Assembly (NCBI RefSeq): GCF_051124815.1
Contig: NZ_CP118491.1
Coordinates: forward strand, 124,001-188,000
Length of the DNA stretch: 64,000 nucleotides
Reading direction: 5' to 3'
DNA from: Azospirillum sp051124815
GTDB taxonomy: Bacteria; Pseudomonadota; Alphaproteobacteria; Azospirillales; Azospirillaceae
The notes beneath the pieces were generated by a model, which worked only from the letters and a program-made list of their open reading frames with translations, did not search any database and was not told where the DNA came from. The translations under genes were made by a program, and so were the position numbers. Positions 44,181 through 52,750 of this stretch are shown here, one piece after another. Position 1 is the stretch's first letter. Every line of letters starts with the position of its first letter.

Positions 44181-44537
44181 ATGCAATACAAGGGATACAC
44201 CGCCAGCATCCGCTTCGAGGAAGATACGAAGCTGTTGGCCGGCGAGGTCATCGGCATAGCGGACAGCGTGTTCTTCGAGGCCGACAATGTGGAGAGCTTC
44301 ATCCAGGCTTTTCACGGCGCGGTCGACGAGTATCTCGCCTTTTGCGAGGAAGAGGGCAGGGAGCCCAACCGGCCGTTCAACGGCAAGATTCTCTTCCGCT
44401 GCGATTCAGGCCTGCACCGTGCCGCCGTCCAGGCCGCCGAGGCCAAGAACCTGACCCTCAATCAGTGGTTGATCAAGGCGATCAGCCAGCAGGTCGAGCG
44501 TGAAGCCGACGATCCCGTCGTCGTTCGCGCCGCCTGA
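44181..44537 (+). CDS. hicB: HicB-family antitoxin
   Basis: 118 residues. The N-terminal ~75 residues form the degenerate RNase-H-like HicB domain (YKGYTASIRFEEDTKLLAGE, FFEADNVESFIQAFHGAVDE). The C-terminus (GLHRAAVQAAEAKNLTLNQW, then LIKAIS) is a ribbon-helix-helix DNA-binding domain of the Arc type. It should inhibit HicA and bind the palindrome upstream. Confidence 0.92.
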   Translation: MQYKGYTASIRFEEDTKLLAGEVIGIADSVFFEADNVESFIQAFHGAVDEYLAFCEEEGREPNRPFNGKILFRCDSGLHRAAVQAAEAKNLTLNQWLIKAISQQVEREADDPVVVRAA

Positions 44538-44669
44538 CACCATAACGCTCGACGGAAGGCCGGGACCTCACCCCAATTCCGCCCCGTCCTTATCATCCGA
44601 AGGCCACACCGCCAGCCCTCATACTCCGCCCCGCATCTTATCGACGGCAGCAGGACGGGGACCGACAGC

Positions 44670-46097
44670 ATGGCGAACAGCACCTATACCGGCAGGGGCG
44701 AGACGGTCGTCGTCATCGACAGCGGCTGGTCGCCGACCTGGGAGACCGCCTCGCGCGTGGTCTATCAGCACGACTACGCCGACAACGACGCCGACGCGCG
44801 CAACCCCAACGCCGACACCCACGGCGCCCTGGTGACCTCCACCATCCTGTCGCAGGCACCGGACCTCGGCATCATCGCGCTGAAGGTGATGCCGGACGCC
44901 TCCACCACCGCGTCGGGGTCGGCGATCGAGCAGGCGCTGCAATGGGTCGTGGCCCATGCGTCGGACTACAACATCGTCGGCGTCAACCTGTCGCTGGCCG
45001 GCGGCTCCGCCACGTCGGAGATCACCACCATCCTGTCGGACGAGCTGGCCGGCCTCGCCGCCAGGCGGGTGCTGGTGTCGGCCGCCGCCGGCAATGCCGG
45101 ACAGAACGGGACGGCGACCGACGTGTCCTATTTCGCCGCCGACCACAACACCATCTGCGTCAGCGCGTCGGGCGGCGACGGCACCATGCCGGGCTGGGCC
45201 CAGCGCAATCCGGGCATCACCGATCTCTGCGCCGACGGCACCGACATCCGGCTGACCGATCTGGCCGGGCGGACGCTGATGGGCAACGGCTCGTCCTTCG
45301 CCGCGCCGGCGGTGACCGCCGCCGTGGCGCTCGCCCAGCAGGAGGCGGTCGCGCTGCGCGGCAGCGCCCTGACCCAGGACGAGTTCCTGTCGCTGGCCCA
45401 CCAGACCGGGACGCCGATCGCCGGCACCGGCTACACCGACCTCAACACCCAGGCGCTGCTGACCAAGATCGGCCAGCTCTACGGCACGACGACGACGCCC
45501 GGAACCGGCGCCCCCGCCACCACCAGCGCCGCCATCCTGGTCAACGCCAAGGGCACGGCGGCGGCCGGGGTGAATGCCCATTTCACCCTGCTGGTCGACG
45601 GTCATGCGGTCGGCGGCGCCACGGTGGGCACCGCAGCCAAGAACTACGCCTTCACCACCACCGTGTCGGCCGACAGCGCCCACAAGGTGCAGGTCCAGTA
45701 CGACAATGACGGCTTCGCCGGCGGCCAGGACCGCAACCTGTTGGTCGACAGCATCAGCGTCAACGGCCACCGCTATGCCGCCACCGACGCCGCGGTGACC
45801 TACGACAAGGGCGCGCTCGACGGGCGCGACGTGGTCAAGGGCCAGAGCGGCATGTGGTGGAACGGCACGCTGGTGGTCGCCGCCGACAAGAGCCTGTTCG
45901 GTGCCCAAGCGCAGGTGGCCGAGCTTCAGGCCGGCGACCTGCTGGGCCACGCGGTGTCGGCCAACGCGGCGTCGCACGGGACGGTCGACAGCGCGGCGGC
46001 CTGGATGCCGGAAGCCCTGCCCACCTTCGAGGACGCCGCCCACGGCCTGCACGCCTGGTACGATGCGCATGACATGGCGCATGGAGTGGCGGCGTAA
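44670..46097 (+). CDS. Subtilisin-like (S8) serine protease with C-terminal CBM60-like domain
   Basis: 475 residues. The catalytic triad is Asp17 (VVVIDSGW), His51 (DTHGALVTS) and Ser209 (GNGSSFAAPAVTA), with oxyanion Asn142 (AAAGNAG). Residues ~285-405 resemble the Ca-dependent xylan-binding CBM60 fold (ILVNAKGTAAAGVNAHFTLL, VQYDNDGFAGGQDRNLLVDS). There is no propeptide or Sec signal, and the C-terminus is short and hydrophobic/charged, so a type I secretion substrate is plausible given the HlyB/HlyD-like pair just downstream on the other strand. The target might be a glycan-coated surface protein. Confidence 0.88.
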   Translation: MANSTYTGRGETVVVIDSGWSPTWETASRVVYQHDYADNDADARNPNADTHGALVTSTILSQAPDLGIIALKVMPDASTTASGSAIEQALQWVVAHASDYNIVGVNLSLAGGSATSEITTILSDELAGLAARRVLVSAAAGNAGQNGTATDVSYFAADHNTICVSASGGDGTMPGWAQRNPGITDLCADGTDIRLTDLAGRTLMGNGSSFAAPAVTAAVALAQQEAVALRGSALTQDEFLSLAHQTGTPIAGTGYTDLNTQALLTKIGQLYGTTTTPGTGAPATTSAAILVNAKGTAAAGVNAHFTLLVDGHAVGGATVGTAAKNYAFTTTVSADSAHKVQVQYDNDGFAGGQDRNLLVDSISVNGHRYAATDAAVTYDKGALDGRDVVKGQSGMWWNGTLVVAADKSLFGAQAQVAELQAGDLLGHAVSANAASHGTVDSAAAWMPEALPTFEDAAHGLHAWYDAHDMAHGVAA

Positions 46098-46115
46098 TCT
46101 GAGGATCCTGAGGAT

Positions 46116-46255
46116 CCCCTCTCCCCCCCGGGGAGAGGGTTAGGGTGAGGGGGGCGCGCTGCGTGGCTTTGCTCGACACGCAACGCCTATCATCATTCCA
46201 TAAATCCACCCCACGCCTCCCCCTCACCCCGACCCTCTCCCCGGGGGGGAGAGGG
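46116..46255. repeat. Inverted pair of REP-like GC-rich repeats
   Basis: A ~38-bp unit (beginning CCCTCTCCCCCCCGGGGAGA) at 46116-46153 is repeated in inverted orientation at 46216-46255 with only a TTA/TCG mismatch, separated by ~62 bases. Each unit is itself self-complementary. It lies between the convergent protease and hlyD genes, so transcription from either side could form a hairpin. Units of this kind occur scattered in many proteobacterial genomes. Confidence 0.8.
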
Positions 46256-46278
46256 AGAATCCCTGGAGAGGGCACATC

Positions 46279-47796
46279 TCACCGCTCGTGCATCGCTTCC
46301 TGGGCGCTGCGCGACAGCGGCGAGAGCAGGTAGTCGGCGATGCGGCGGCGGCCGGTCCTGATCTCGGCGGTCACCGTCATGCCCGGCTGCAGCCGCGCCC
46401 GTTTGCCGTCGACCTCCAGCGTGTCGCGGTCCAGCGCGATGCGGGCGGCATAGACCGATCCGGCCTCCGGCGCCTTGGCCCCATTCTTGTCCGTCCCCTT
46501 GTCGGCCTGCTGCTGTTGCACGGCGTCGCTGGACAGCGAGGCGACGCGGCCGGGGATCAGGCCGTATTTGGTGAAGGAGAAGGCCTCCACCTTCACCTCC
46601 GCCACCTGTCCGGTCTGGACGAAGCCGATGTCCTTGTTGGGGATGAAGGCCTCGACCTCCAGATGGCTGTCCTCCGGCACGATGACCATCAGCGGCTGGG
46701 CGGTGGTCACCACGCCGCCCACCGTGTGCACCGCCAGCTGCTGGACATAGCCGTCCACCGGCGCGGTCAGCCGCAGGAAATCGACCTGCTGTTCGGCCTT
46801 GGCCAGTTCCTGCTCCAGCGAGGCGGCCTTGCGCTCGGCCTCGGCGAGGTTGGTGTAGAGCTGGCGGCGGAACTCGGCCTCGGTCTGGCGGCGCTGCTCG
46901 GCGGTGGCGGCGATGGAGGCGTCGGCCTCCGTCAGCTTGATCTTCTGGACCAGAAGCTCCTGCTCCTGCCCGACCAGATCCTGCTGAAGCTGCAGATACT
47001 GGAAGCGGGACGAGGTGCCGCGCTTCGACAGGTCGTACAGGGCATCGGCCCGCTCGCGGATCAGCGGCAGGGTGGCGTTCAGCTTGGCGATGGTCTGCGC
47101 CACGGTGGCGCGGTCGGCCTCGCGCCGGGCCTGCTCGCGGTCCAGCGCCGCCAGCTTGGCGCGCTGCTCGGCGATCTGGCTGGCGAGGAGCTGGCTCTGC
47201 ATCCGGGCAAGGGCCGGCGACAGGCCGGCGGGGGCGGCGAAGACGGCATCGGGGTTGCCGTTCACCACCTCCAGCGCCGCCCGCAGCCGCGCCGCCTCGG
47301 CCCGCGCGGCGGACAGGTCGGAACGGATGCGGTCGCGGTCGGCGGCGGCCTCGGTCGGGTCCAGCTCGATCAGGGTCTGGCCGGCCTTGACCAGCTGGCC
47401 GTCCTCCACGTCGATGGCGCGAACGACGCCGGTCTGCATCGGCTGGATGGTCTTGGTCCGGCCGCTCGGCACCACCCGGCCCTGCGCCACCGCCACCACG
47501 TCGACATGGCCGAACCATGCCCAGGCGCAGGCGGCGGTGAAGGCCAGCATGATGACGCCGGTGAAGATGCGCGCGGTGGGGGAGGGCGGCCGTTCCAGGA
47601 TCTCCAGCGCGTCGGGCAGGAAGTCCATCTCGTCGCGGCGGCGCTTCTGGGGCCGGCCCTGAAGTTTGGTCGGTGGGCGCGGACCGCCGGGCGCGCCCGG
47701 CGCGTTGGCCGGCGGCCTGACGCCGGGAGTGGAGGCGGCGGGGACGGGAGTGTGATCGGCGGGGGTGGCCTTCACCGCGGCGGTCGTCTTGCTCAT
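46279..47796 (-). CDS. hlyD: HlyD-family type I secretion membrane-fusion protein
   Basis: About 505 residues. A Pro-rich cytoplasmic N-terminus, one transmembrane segment (TGVIMLAFTAACAWAWFGHV), a lipoyl/hairpin half (VVAVAQGRVVPSGRTKTIQP), a long coiled-coil (AEQRRQTEAEFRRQLYTNLA, then EAERKAASLEQELAKAEQQV), the second lipoyl half (LTAPVDGYVQQLAVHTVGGV) and the beta-barrel end with PGMTVTAEIRTGRRRI. It links the inner-membrane ABC transporter to an outer-membrane TolC, which is not in this window. The gene follows the ABC transporter closely. The start at 47796 has GGGGAA upstream; 47805 is the alternative. Confidence 0.92.
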   Translation of the reverse strand: MSKTTAAVKATPADHTPVPAASTPGVRPPANAPGAPGGPRPPTKLQGRPQKRRRDEMDFLPDALEILERPPSPTARIFTGVIMLAFTAACAWAWFGHVDVVAVAQGRVVPSGRTKTIQPMQTGVVRAIDVEDGQLVKAGQTLIELDPTEAAADRDRIRSDLSAARAEAARLRAALEVVNGNPDAVFAAPAGLSPALARMQSQLLASQIAEQRAKLAALDREQARREADRATVAQTIAKLNATLPLIRERADALYDLSKRGTSSRFQYLQLQQDLVGQEQELLVQKIKLTEADASIAATAEQRRQTEAEFRRQLYTNLAEAERKAASLEQELAKAEQQVDFLRLTAPVDGYVQQLAVHTVGGVVTTAQPLMVIVPEDSHLEVEAFIPNKDIGFVQTGQVAEVKVEAFSFTKYGLIPGRVASLSSDAVQQQQADKGTDKNGAKAPEAGSVYAARIALDRDTLEVDGKRARLQPGMTVTAEIRTGRRRIADYLLSPLSRSAQEAMHER

Positions 47797-47811
47797 GGCG
47801 TTCATTCCCCG

Positions 47812-50076
47812 TTAGCCCGCGGCCCGCTGTTCGATCAGCCCGTCCGCAGGCGGGGCGCCGCTGCCCGGCAACTGCCCCATCTGGCCACGGAACAGCGTGG
47901 CGTAACGGCCGCCACGGCGCAGAAGCTCGTCCGGCGCGCCGTCCTCGACGATGCGGCCGCGCTCCACCGTGACGATGCGGTCGGCGATGGCGACGGTGGA
48001 CAGCCGGTGGGCGATGATCAGCACGGTGCGGCCGGCGCAGATGCGGCGCATGTTGGCCTGGATGATCCGCTCGGACTCATGGTCGAGGGCCGAGGTCGCC
48101 TCGTCGAAGATCAGGATGCGCGGGTTGGTGACCAGCGCGCGGGCGATGGCGATGCGCTGCCGCTGCCCGCCCGACAGGCTGGCGCCGCGCTCGCCCACCA
48201 CGGTGTCGTAGCCGTCGGGCAGCTCGACGACGAAGTCGTGGGCGCCGGCCAGCTTCGCCGCGGCGACGACGCGTGCCATGTCCATGGTCGGGTCGGTCAG
48301 CGCGATGTTCTCGCGGATGGATCCCGAGAACAGGACGTTGTCCTGCAGCACCACGCCGATCTGCCGGCGCAGCCACACCGCGTCGGCGGTGGACAGATCG
48401 GTGCCGTCGACCATCACCCGCCCGCGCTCCGGCACATGGAAGCGCTGGAGCAGCTTGGCCAGCGTGCTCTTGCCGGAGCCCGACGTGCCGACGATGCCGA
48501 CCACCTGTCCCGCCGGGACATGCAGCGACACGTCGCTCAGCGTCTCCGGCCCGTCATGGCGGTAACGGAAGGTGACGTGGTCGAAGGTCAGGTCGCCCTT
48601 GATCGCCGGCATGGCGGCGCGGCCGGGGCTCTGCAGCGGTTCGGGCGCGGTGTTCAGGATGTCGCCGATGCGGTGCATCGACAGCCGCACCTGCTGGAAA
48701 TCCTGCCAGAGCTGGGCGATGCGCAGCACCGGCTGGACGACGCGGCCTGCGAACATGTTGAAGGCGACCAGTTCGCCCACCGTCAGGCTGCCCTCGATCA
48801 CCAGCTTGGCCCCCAGCCACAGCACCAGCATGGTCGAGATCTTGGAGACGAACTGCACCGACTGGCTGGCGATGTTGTTCAGGTTGCCGGCGCGGAAGCC
48901 GGCGCGGACATAGCCGGACAGCTGGTCCTCCCAGCGGCGCTGCATGCGCGGCTCGACCGCCATCGCCTTGACCGTCTCGATGCTCGACACCGTCTCGACC
49001 AGGAAGCTGTGGTTCTCGGCGCCGCGGGCGAACTTCTCGTCCAGCCGGCGGCGCAGGATCGGCGTCGCCAGCAGGCTGATGACGATGTAGACGGGGAAGG
49101 AGGCCGCGACGATCGCCGTCAGCATCGGGCTGTACAGCAGCATCACGCCCAGGAAGACCACGGTGAACAGCAGGTCCAGCACCAGCGTGATGGTGGAGCT
49201 GGTCATGAAGTTGCGGATCGTCTCCAGCTCGCGCACGCGGGCGACGCTGTCGCCGACCCGGCGCGCCGCGAAATAGCCCATGGGGAGCGACAGCAGCCGC
49301 TGGTACAGCTTGGCCCCCAGCTCCACGTCCAGCCGGTTGGCGGTGTGGGCGAAGGTGTAGGTGCGCAGGCCCCCCAGCACCGCCTCGAACAGGATGACCG
49401 CCAGCATGCCGGCCATCAGCACGTCCAGCGTGCCCAGACTGCGGTGCACCACCACCTTGTCGACCACCACCTGGAAGAACAGCGGCGTCACCAGCGCGAA
49501 CAGCTGGATGAAGAAGGAGGCGAGCAGCACCTCGCCCAGGATGCCGCGGTATTTCCAGGCGACCGCGCCGAACCAGCGGGCGTCGAAGCGCGGCTGGCCC
49601 ATGCCCATCGTGCCCTTGCGACCCAGGCAGAGCAGCCGGCCCGTCCAGAGCGGCTCGAACCCTTCGCGGTCGAGGATGCGGGTCTGGTTGGTCGCGGCGT
49701 CATGCACCAGCACGCGGTCGTTGCCGGCCTTGGCCAGCACCAGGAAGCCGCCGTCGGGACCGGGAACCAGCGCCGGCAGCGGCGTGCGCTCCAGCCGCTC
49801 CCACTTGGTCTTCACCACGCGGGCCTTGGCGCCCAGCCGGTGGGCTTGGCGGACCAGCCCGGTCAGGTCGGGGGATTCGCCGCCGCAGGCATGGCGCACG
49901 CTGTCGTAATCGGCCGGAATCCCCAGCATGCGCAGCGCCGACACCAGCCCGGCGATGCCGGGATCGAGACGGGGGCCGGGATTGGGGCCAGGGTTGGGAC
50001 CGGCTTGGGTGCCAGGGGGAAGGGGGGAGGGGTCCCGCGCCGGATCGGCCGGCGACCCGTCTCGCATCTGTTCCAT
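47812..50076 (-). CDS. hlyB: Type I secretion ABC transporter (HlyB-like) with catalytically inactive C39-like domain
   Basis: 754 residues when started at the ATG with GGGAAG upstream; the frame is open for another 234 codons of shadow sequence. The N-terminal ~150 residues are a C39-peptidase-like domain in which the nucleophile Cys is missing (PGIAGLVSALRML), as in HlyB, so it recognises rather than cleaves substrate. Six membrane spans follow, then the ATPase with Walker A GTSGSGKST, signature LSGGQRQRIAIARAL and Walker B ILIFDEATSAL. It would export the RTX, beta-helix or protease proteins encoded around it. Confidence 0.93.
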   Translation of the reverse strand: MEQMRDGSPADPARDPSPLPPGTQAGPNPGPNPGPRLDPGIAGLVSALRMLGIPADYDSVRHACGGESPDLTGLVRQAHRLGAKARVVKTKWERLERTPLPALVPGPDGGFLVLAKAGNDRVLVHDAATNQTRILDREGFEPLWTGRLLCLGRKGTMGMGQPRFDARWFGAVAWKYRGILGEVLLASFFIQLFALVTPLFFQVVVDKVVVHRSLGTLDVLMAGMLAVILFEAVLGGLRTYTFAHTANRLDVELGAKLYQRLLSLPMGYFAARRVGDSVARVRELETIRNFMTSSTITLVLDLLFTVVFLGVMLLYSPMLTAIVAASFPVYIVISLLATPILRRRLDEKFARGAENHSFLVETVSSIETVKAMAVEPRMQRRWEDQLSGYVRAGFRAGNLNNIASQSVQFVSKISTMLVLWLGAKLVIEGSLTVGELVAFNMFAGRVVQPVLRIAQLWQDFQQVRLSMHRIGDILNTAPEPLQSPGRAAMPAIKGDLTFDHVTFRYRHDGPETLSDVSLHVPAGQVVGIVGTSGSGKSTLAKLLQRFHVPERGRVMVDGTDLSTADAVWLRRQIGVVLQDNVLFSGSIRENIALTDPTMDMARVVAAAKLAGAHDFVVELPDGYDTVVGERGASLSGGQRQRIAIARALVTNPRILIFDEATSALDHESERIIQANMRRICAGRTVLIIAHRLSTVAIADRIVTVERGRIVEDGAPDELLRRGGRYATLFRGQMGQLPGSGAPPADGLIEQRAAG

Positions 50077-50339
50077 GAAGGCTTCCCGGTTCCGAAACTC
50101 TAAGGGGTGGCGCCGAACGGCTGCGGCCAACCGAAGGTGAGCATCGCGACCACCCGCGGCCACCCGAACGATGGGGTACCCCGCATCGTTGGTGTTCAAA
50201 ACGGGGGTGGCCGAACGGCTTGGCGCGCTTTCTCCCCAACCGCTTTTCCTGGACCCGATGCGGCGCTTGGGAGTAGGCATGCAGCACAGCCGGACCACCG
50301 GGACCGCTGCCGTTTCCCCTTCGCCGGACACGACCCGCC

Positions 50340-51284
50340 TTGTCGCCGATCCCCCAGCTCCTGCGCCTTCTGCTCCTGCTGCTGACGCCCCTGTGGCTGT
50401 CGCTGGCGGTGGAGGGGCTGGGGCTGCAGGGATCGATGCCGTCGCTGCTGTCCAACTGGCGCCGTTCCGTGGAAGTCGACAGCACCCTGGCGCCGCCGAA
50501 GGGCTGGCGGGAACGGGCCTATCTGGCCGCCAACCCCGACGTCGCCGCCGCCGTCCGCAACGGACAGCTCTCCAGCGGCTATGCCCACTATGTCCGGCAG
50601 GGCCGCGCCGAGGGCCGCCGCGGCGGCTTCGCGGAACAGGTCGGGGAAACGGCCAAGCCGGCTCCCGCCCCCGAAAAGCCGTCACAAGTCCAGCCCGTCG
50701 AGATCCAGCCGGCAGCACAGCCAGCCGCGCCCCCAATCCCGGTGCCCCAAATCCCAGCCCCCCCGATCCCGGCGGCAAAGCCCGAGCCGCAGGACGGTGC
50801 CCCCGCCCTGCGGACGGAGCCGGCGGTGGAATTCCTGCGCCCCGGCGTCAAGCCGGCCCCCGATACACCCGCCCGCTCATCCGGCATCCAGACCGCGGCG
50901 GCCTCCGCGACGCCCCGCCATGTGGAGCGCATCCGCACCGCCAACGGCGGCGACGGGCTGCGCGTCGTGCTCGACCTCGACCAGGACCCGCGCTTCGAGA
51001 CGCCGGTGCGCCGCCCCGACGGCCGGCTGGAGGTGATGCTTCCCGGCACGCTGTGGCAGGCCGCCCCCTCCGGACGCCTGCCGGCGACGACGCTCGGCTA
51101 CCGGGCGGAGCGGAGCGACGCCGGCACCCGCCTGCTGTTCAGCGACGAGGATGGCGACGCCAAGGGGGATGCCGTCCGGCTGCTCGCCGTCTCCACCCTG
51201 GCCCCGGACAAGGACCGCGGTCACCGGCTGCTGATCGACGTGGCGCTGTCCTCCATGGCGAAGGCCGAGCGCAAGGGCCGCTGA
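50340..51284 (+). CDS. Membrane-anchored AMIN-domain protein with one 40-residue repeat
   Basis: About 314 residues. The N-terminus is a hydrophobic signal/anchor (QLLRLLLLLLTPLWLSLAVE). Residues ~57-95 contain one copy of the repeat found in the large secreted proteins (YLAANPDVAAAVRNGQ, GRAEGR). A Pro-rich linker follows (PPIPVPQIPAPPIP), then an AMIN-like domain (VERIRTANGGDGLRVVLDLD, RPDGRLEVMLPGT), which binds peptidoglycan. It may tether the repeat-bearing secreted proteins to the wall. It is divergent from the secretion operon. The start is a TTG with no strong ribosome-binding site, so it is tentative. Confidence 0.78.
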   Translation: MSPIPQLLRLLLLLLTPLWLSLAVEGLGLQGSMPSLLSNWRRSVEVDSTLAPPKGWRERAYLAANPDVAAAVRNGQLSSGYAHYVRQGRAEGRRGGFAEQVGETAKPAPAPEKPSQVQPVEIQPAAQPAAPPIPVPQIPAPPIPAAKPEPQDGAPALRTEPAVEFLRPGVKPAPDTPARSSGIQTAAASATPRHVERIRTANGGDGLRVVLDLDQDPRFETPVRRPDGRLEVMLPGTLWQAAPSGRLPATTLGYRAERSDAGTRLLFSDEDGDAKGDAVRLLAVSTLAPDKDRGHRLLIDVALSSMAKAERKGR

Positions 51285-51489
51285 GGCAAGGCCCCATGGA
51301 AGCCGCACCGATTTCCCCGACTGTCTTCATGGTTGTCTCGGGTTCCCGGATCGGTTAGCTGTCTGGCCGTTGTCAGTCGCACTGGCCGTAAGCGTTCAAC
51401 GTCAATCAACGCACTCAACGATCCTCGCGGTCGGAGTGCGTTCTGATGTTCGGACGCCTGTCGACCGCGGACCAGTGTGGAGCAGACCC

Positions 51490-52701
51490 ATGAGTCCCCA
51501 GCCGACACGCGCCCCGGCACGCGATCCATCGCAGGGCCGCCTGTTCATCCTGGCCGCCATCCTTTTCGTCTCCTACCTCTGCGTCGCCATCTCCCTTCCC
51601 GTCACGCCGCTGTTCGTGGCAGGAACCCTGGGGCTGGGCAATGTCTGGGCGGGGCTGGGCGTCGGCAGCGCCTTTCTCGCCACCATCCTCACCCGCAGCT
51701 TCGCCGGCAATTTCGTGGACGGCGGCGGGGCCAAGCCGGCGGTGGCGCGCGGACTGGCGCTCTACATCGCCGGCGGGCTGGTCTCGCTTGCCGCCGGGCT
51801 GCTGCCGCAGCTGCCCTGGACGGCCTTCGGCATCCTTGTGCTGGGGCGCCTGCTGATCGGGCTGGGCGAAAGCCTCGTCGGGGTCGGCGTGATCGCCTGG
51901 GGGATCGGCATCGTCGGCCCGCAGCGGTCGGGCAAGGTGCTGGCCCTGGTCGGCGCGGCGCTGTACGGCGCCTTCGCGGCGGGCGGCCCGCTGGGGCTTC
52001 TGCTGCTCGACGGCATCGGCTTCGCCGGCACCATGGCGGTCGGCGCCCTGCTGCCGGCGCTGGGATTGCTGGCGATCCGGCCGATGGCGGGGGTCGCGGC
52101 GCATCCGGGTGCGAAGCGCCCGCCCTTCCGTGCCGTGCTCGGCCGGATTTGGCTGCACGGCGCCGTCGTCAGCCTGCAGGGCATCGGCTTCGCCGCCATC
52201 GGCGCCTTCTTCTCGCTGCACTTCGTCCATGAATCCTGGCCCTTCGCCGGGCTCGGCCTGACCGCCTTCGGGGTCGGCTTCGTCCTGGTGCGCTTCGCCT
52301 TCGGCCATCTTCCCGACCGCATCGGCGGCCTGCCGGTGGCGATGGGATCGCTGGCGGTCGAGGCGGTCGGCCAGCTGCTGGTCTGGAGCGCCGGCGATCC
52401 CGCCCTGGCCCTGGCCGGCGCCTTCCTGACCGGGCTCGGCTGCTCCCTGGTCTTTCCCGCCATGGGCCGGGAGGTGGTGCATCTGGTGGAGCCGCATCTG
52501 CGGGCGACGGCGCTCGGCGCCTTCGCGGCCTTCCAGGATCTGGCCTATGGCCTGACCGGCCCGGTGGCCGGGCTGCTCGCCGACCGGGCCGGCTACGGCA
52601 GCGTCTTCCTGCTGGGCGGCACGGCCGCCGCTGCCGGCTTCCTGACCGCCCTGTCCATGCGTCGGCCCCGGATCGCGTCCGGAGACCGGCCGGTCCAATG
52701 A
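51490..52701 (+). CDS. MFS transporter
   Basis: 403 residues with about twelve hydrophobic spans. The SYLCVAISLPVTPLFVAGTL start, RSFAGNFVDGGGAKP loop between spans 2 and 3, and GLTGPVAGLLADRAGYGSVF are typical of the major facilitator superfamily, of the drug/sugar-efflux kind. Substrate unknown. The ATG at 51490 has GGAG eight bases upstream; a longer frame begins at 51370. A hairpin terminator follows the stop. Confidence 0.9.
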   Translation: MSPQPTRAPARDPSQGRLFILAAILFVSYLCVAISLPVTPLFVAGTLGLGNVWAGLGVGSAFLATILTRSFAGNFVDGGGAKPAVARGLALYIAGGLVSLAAGLLPQLPWTAFGILVLGRLLIGLGESLVGVGVIAWGIGIVGPQRSGKVLALVGAALYGAFAAGGPLGLLLLDGIGFAGTMAVGALLPALGLLAIRPMAGVAAHPGAKRPPFRAVLGRIWLHGAVVSLQGIGFAAIGAFFSLHFVHESWPFAGLGLTAFGVGFVLVRFAFGHLPDRIGGLPVAMGSLAVEAVGQLLVWSAGDPALALAGAFLTGLGCSLVFPAMGREVVHLVEPHLRATALGAFAAFQDLAYGLTGPVAGLLADRAGYGSVFLLGGTAAAAGFLTALSMRRPRIASGDRPVQ

Positions 52702-52706
52702 GAAAA

Positions 52707-52733
52707 GGGCGGCCCCAAGGCCGCCCCCTTTCC
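52707..52733. terminator. Bidirectional terminator between MFS and RTX genes
   Basis: GGGCGGCC-CCAA-GGCCGCCC stem-loop flanked by A-rich and T-containing bases. It lies between the converging MFS and RTX genes and can terminate both. Confidence 0.8.
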
Positions 52734-52750
52734 CATTCTCAAATCCAACC

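Noticed and set aside
46288..50103. Very long open frame antisense to the hlyB-hlyD genes
   Set aside because: It is a GC-skew shadow: low-complexity Gly/Arg/Val/Gln-rich translation with no domain, opposite two well-supported genes.
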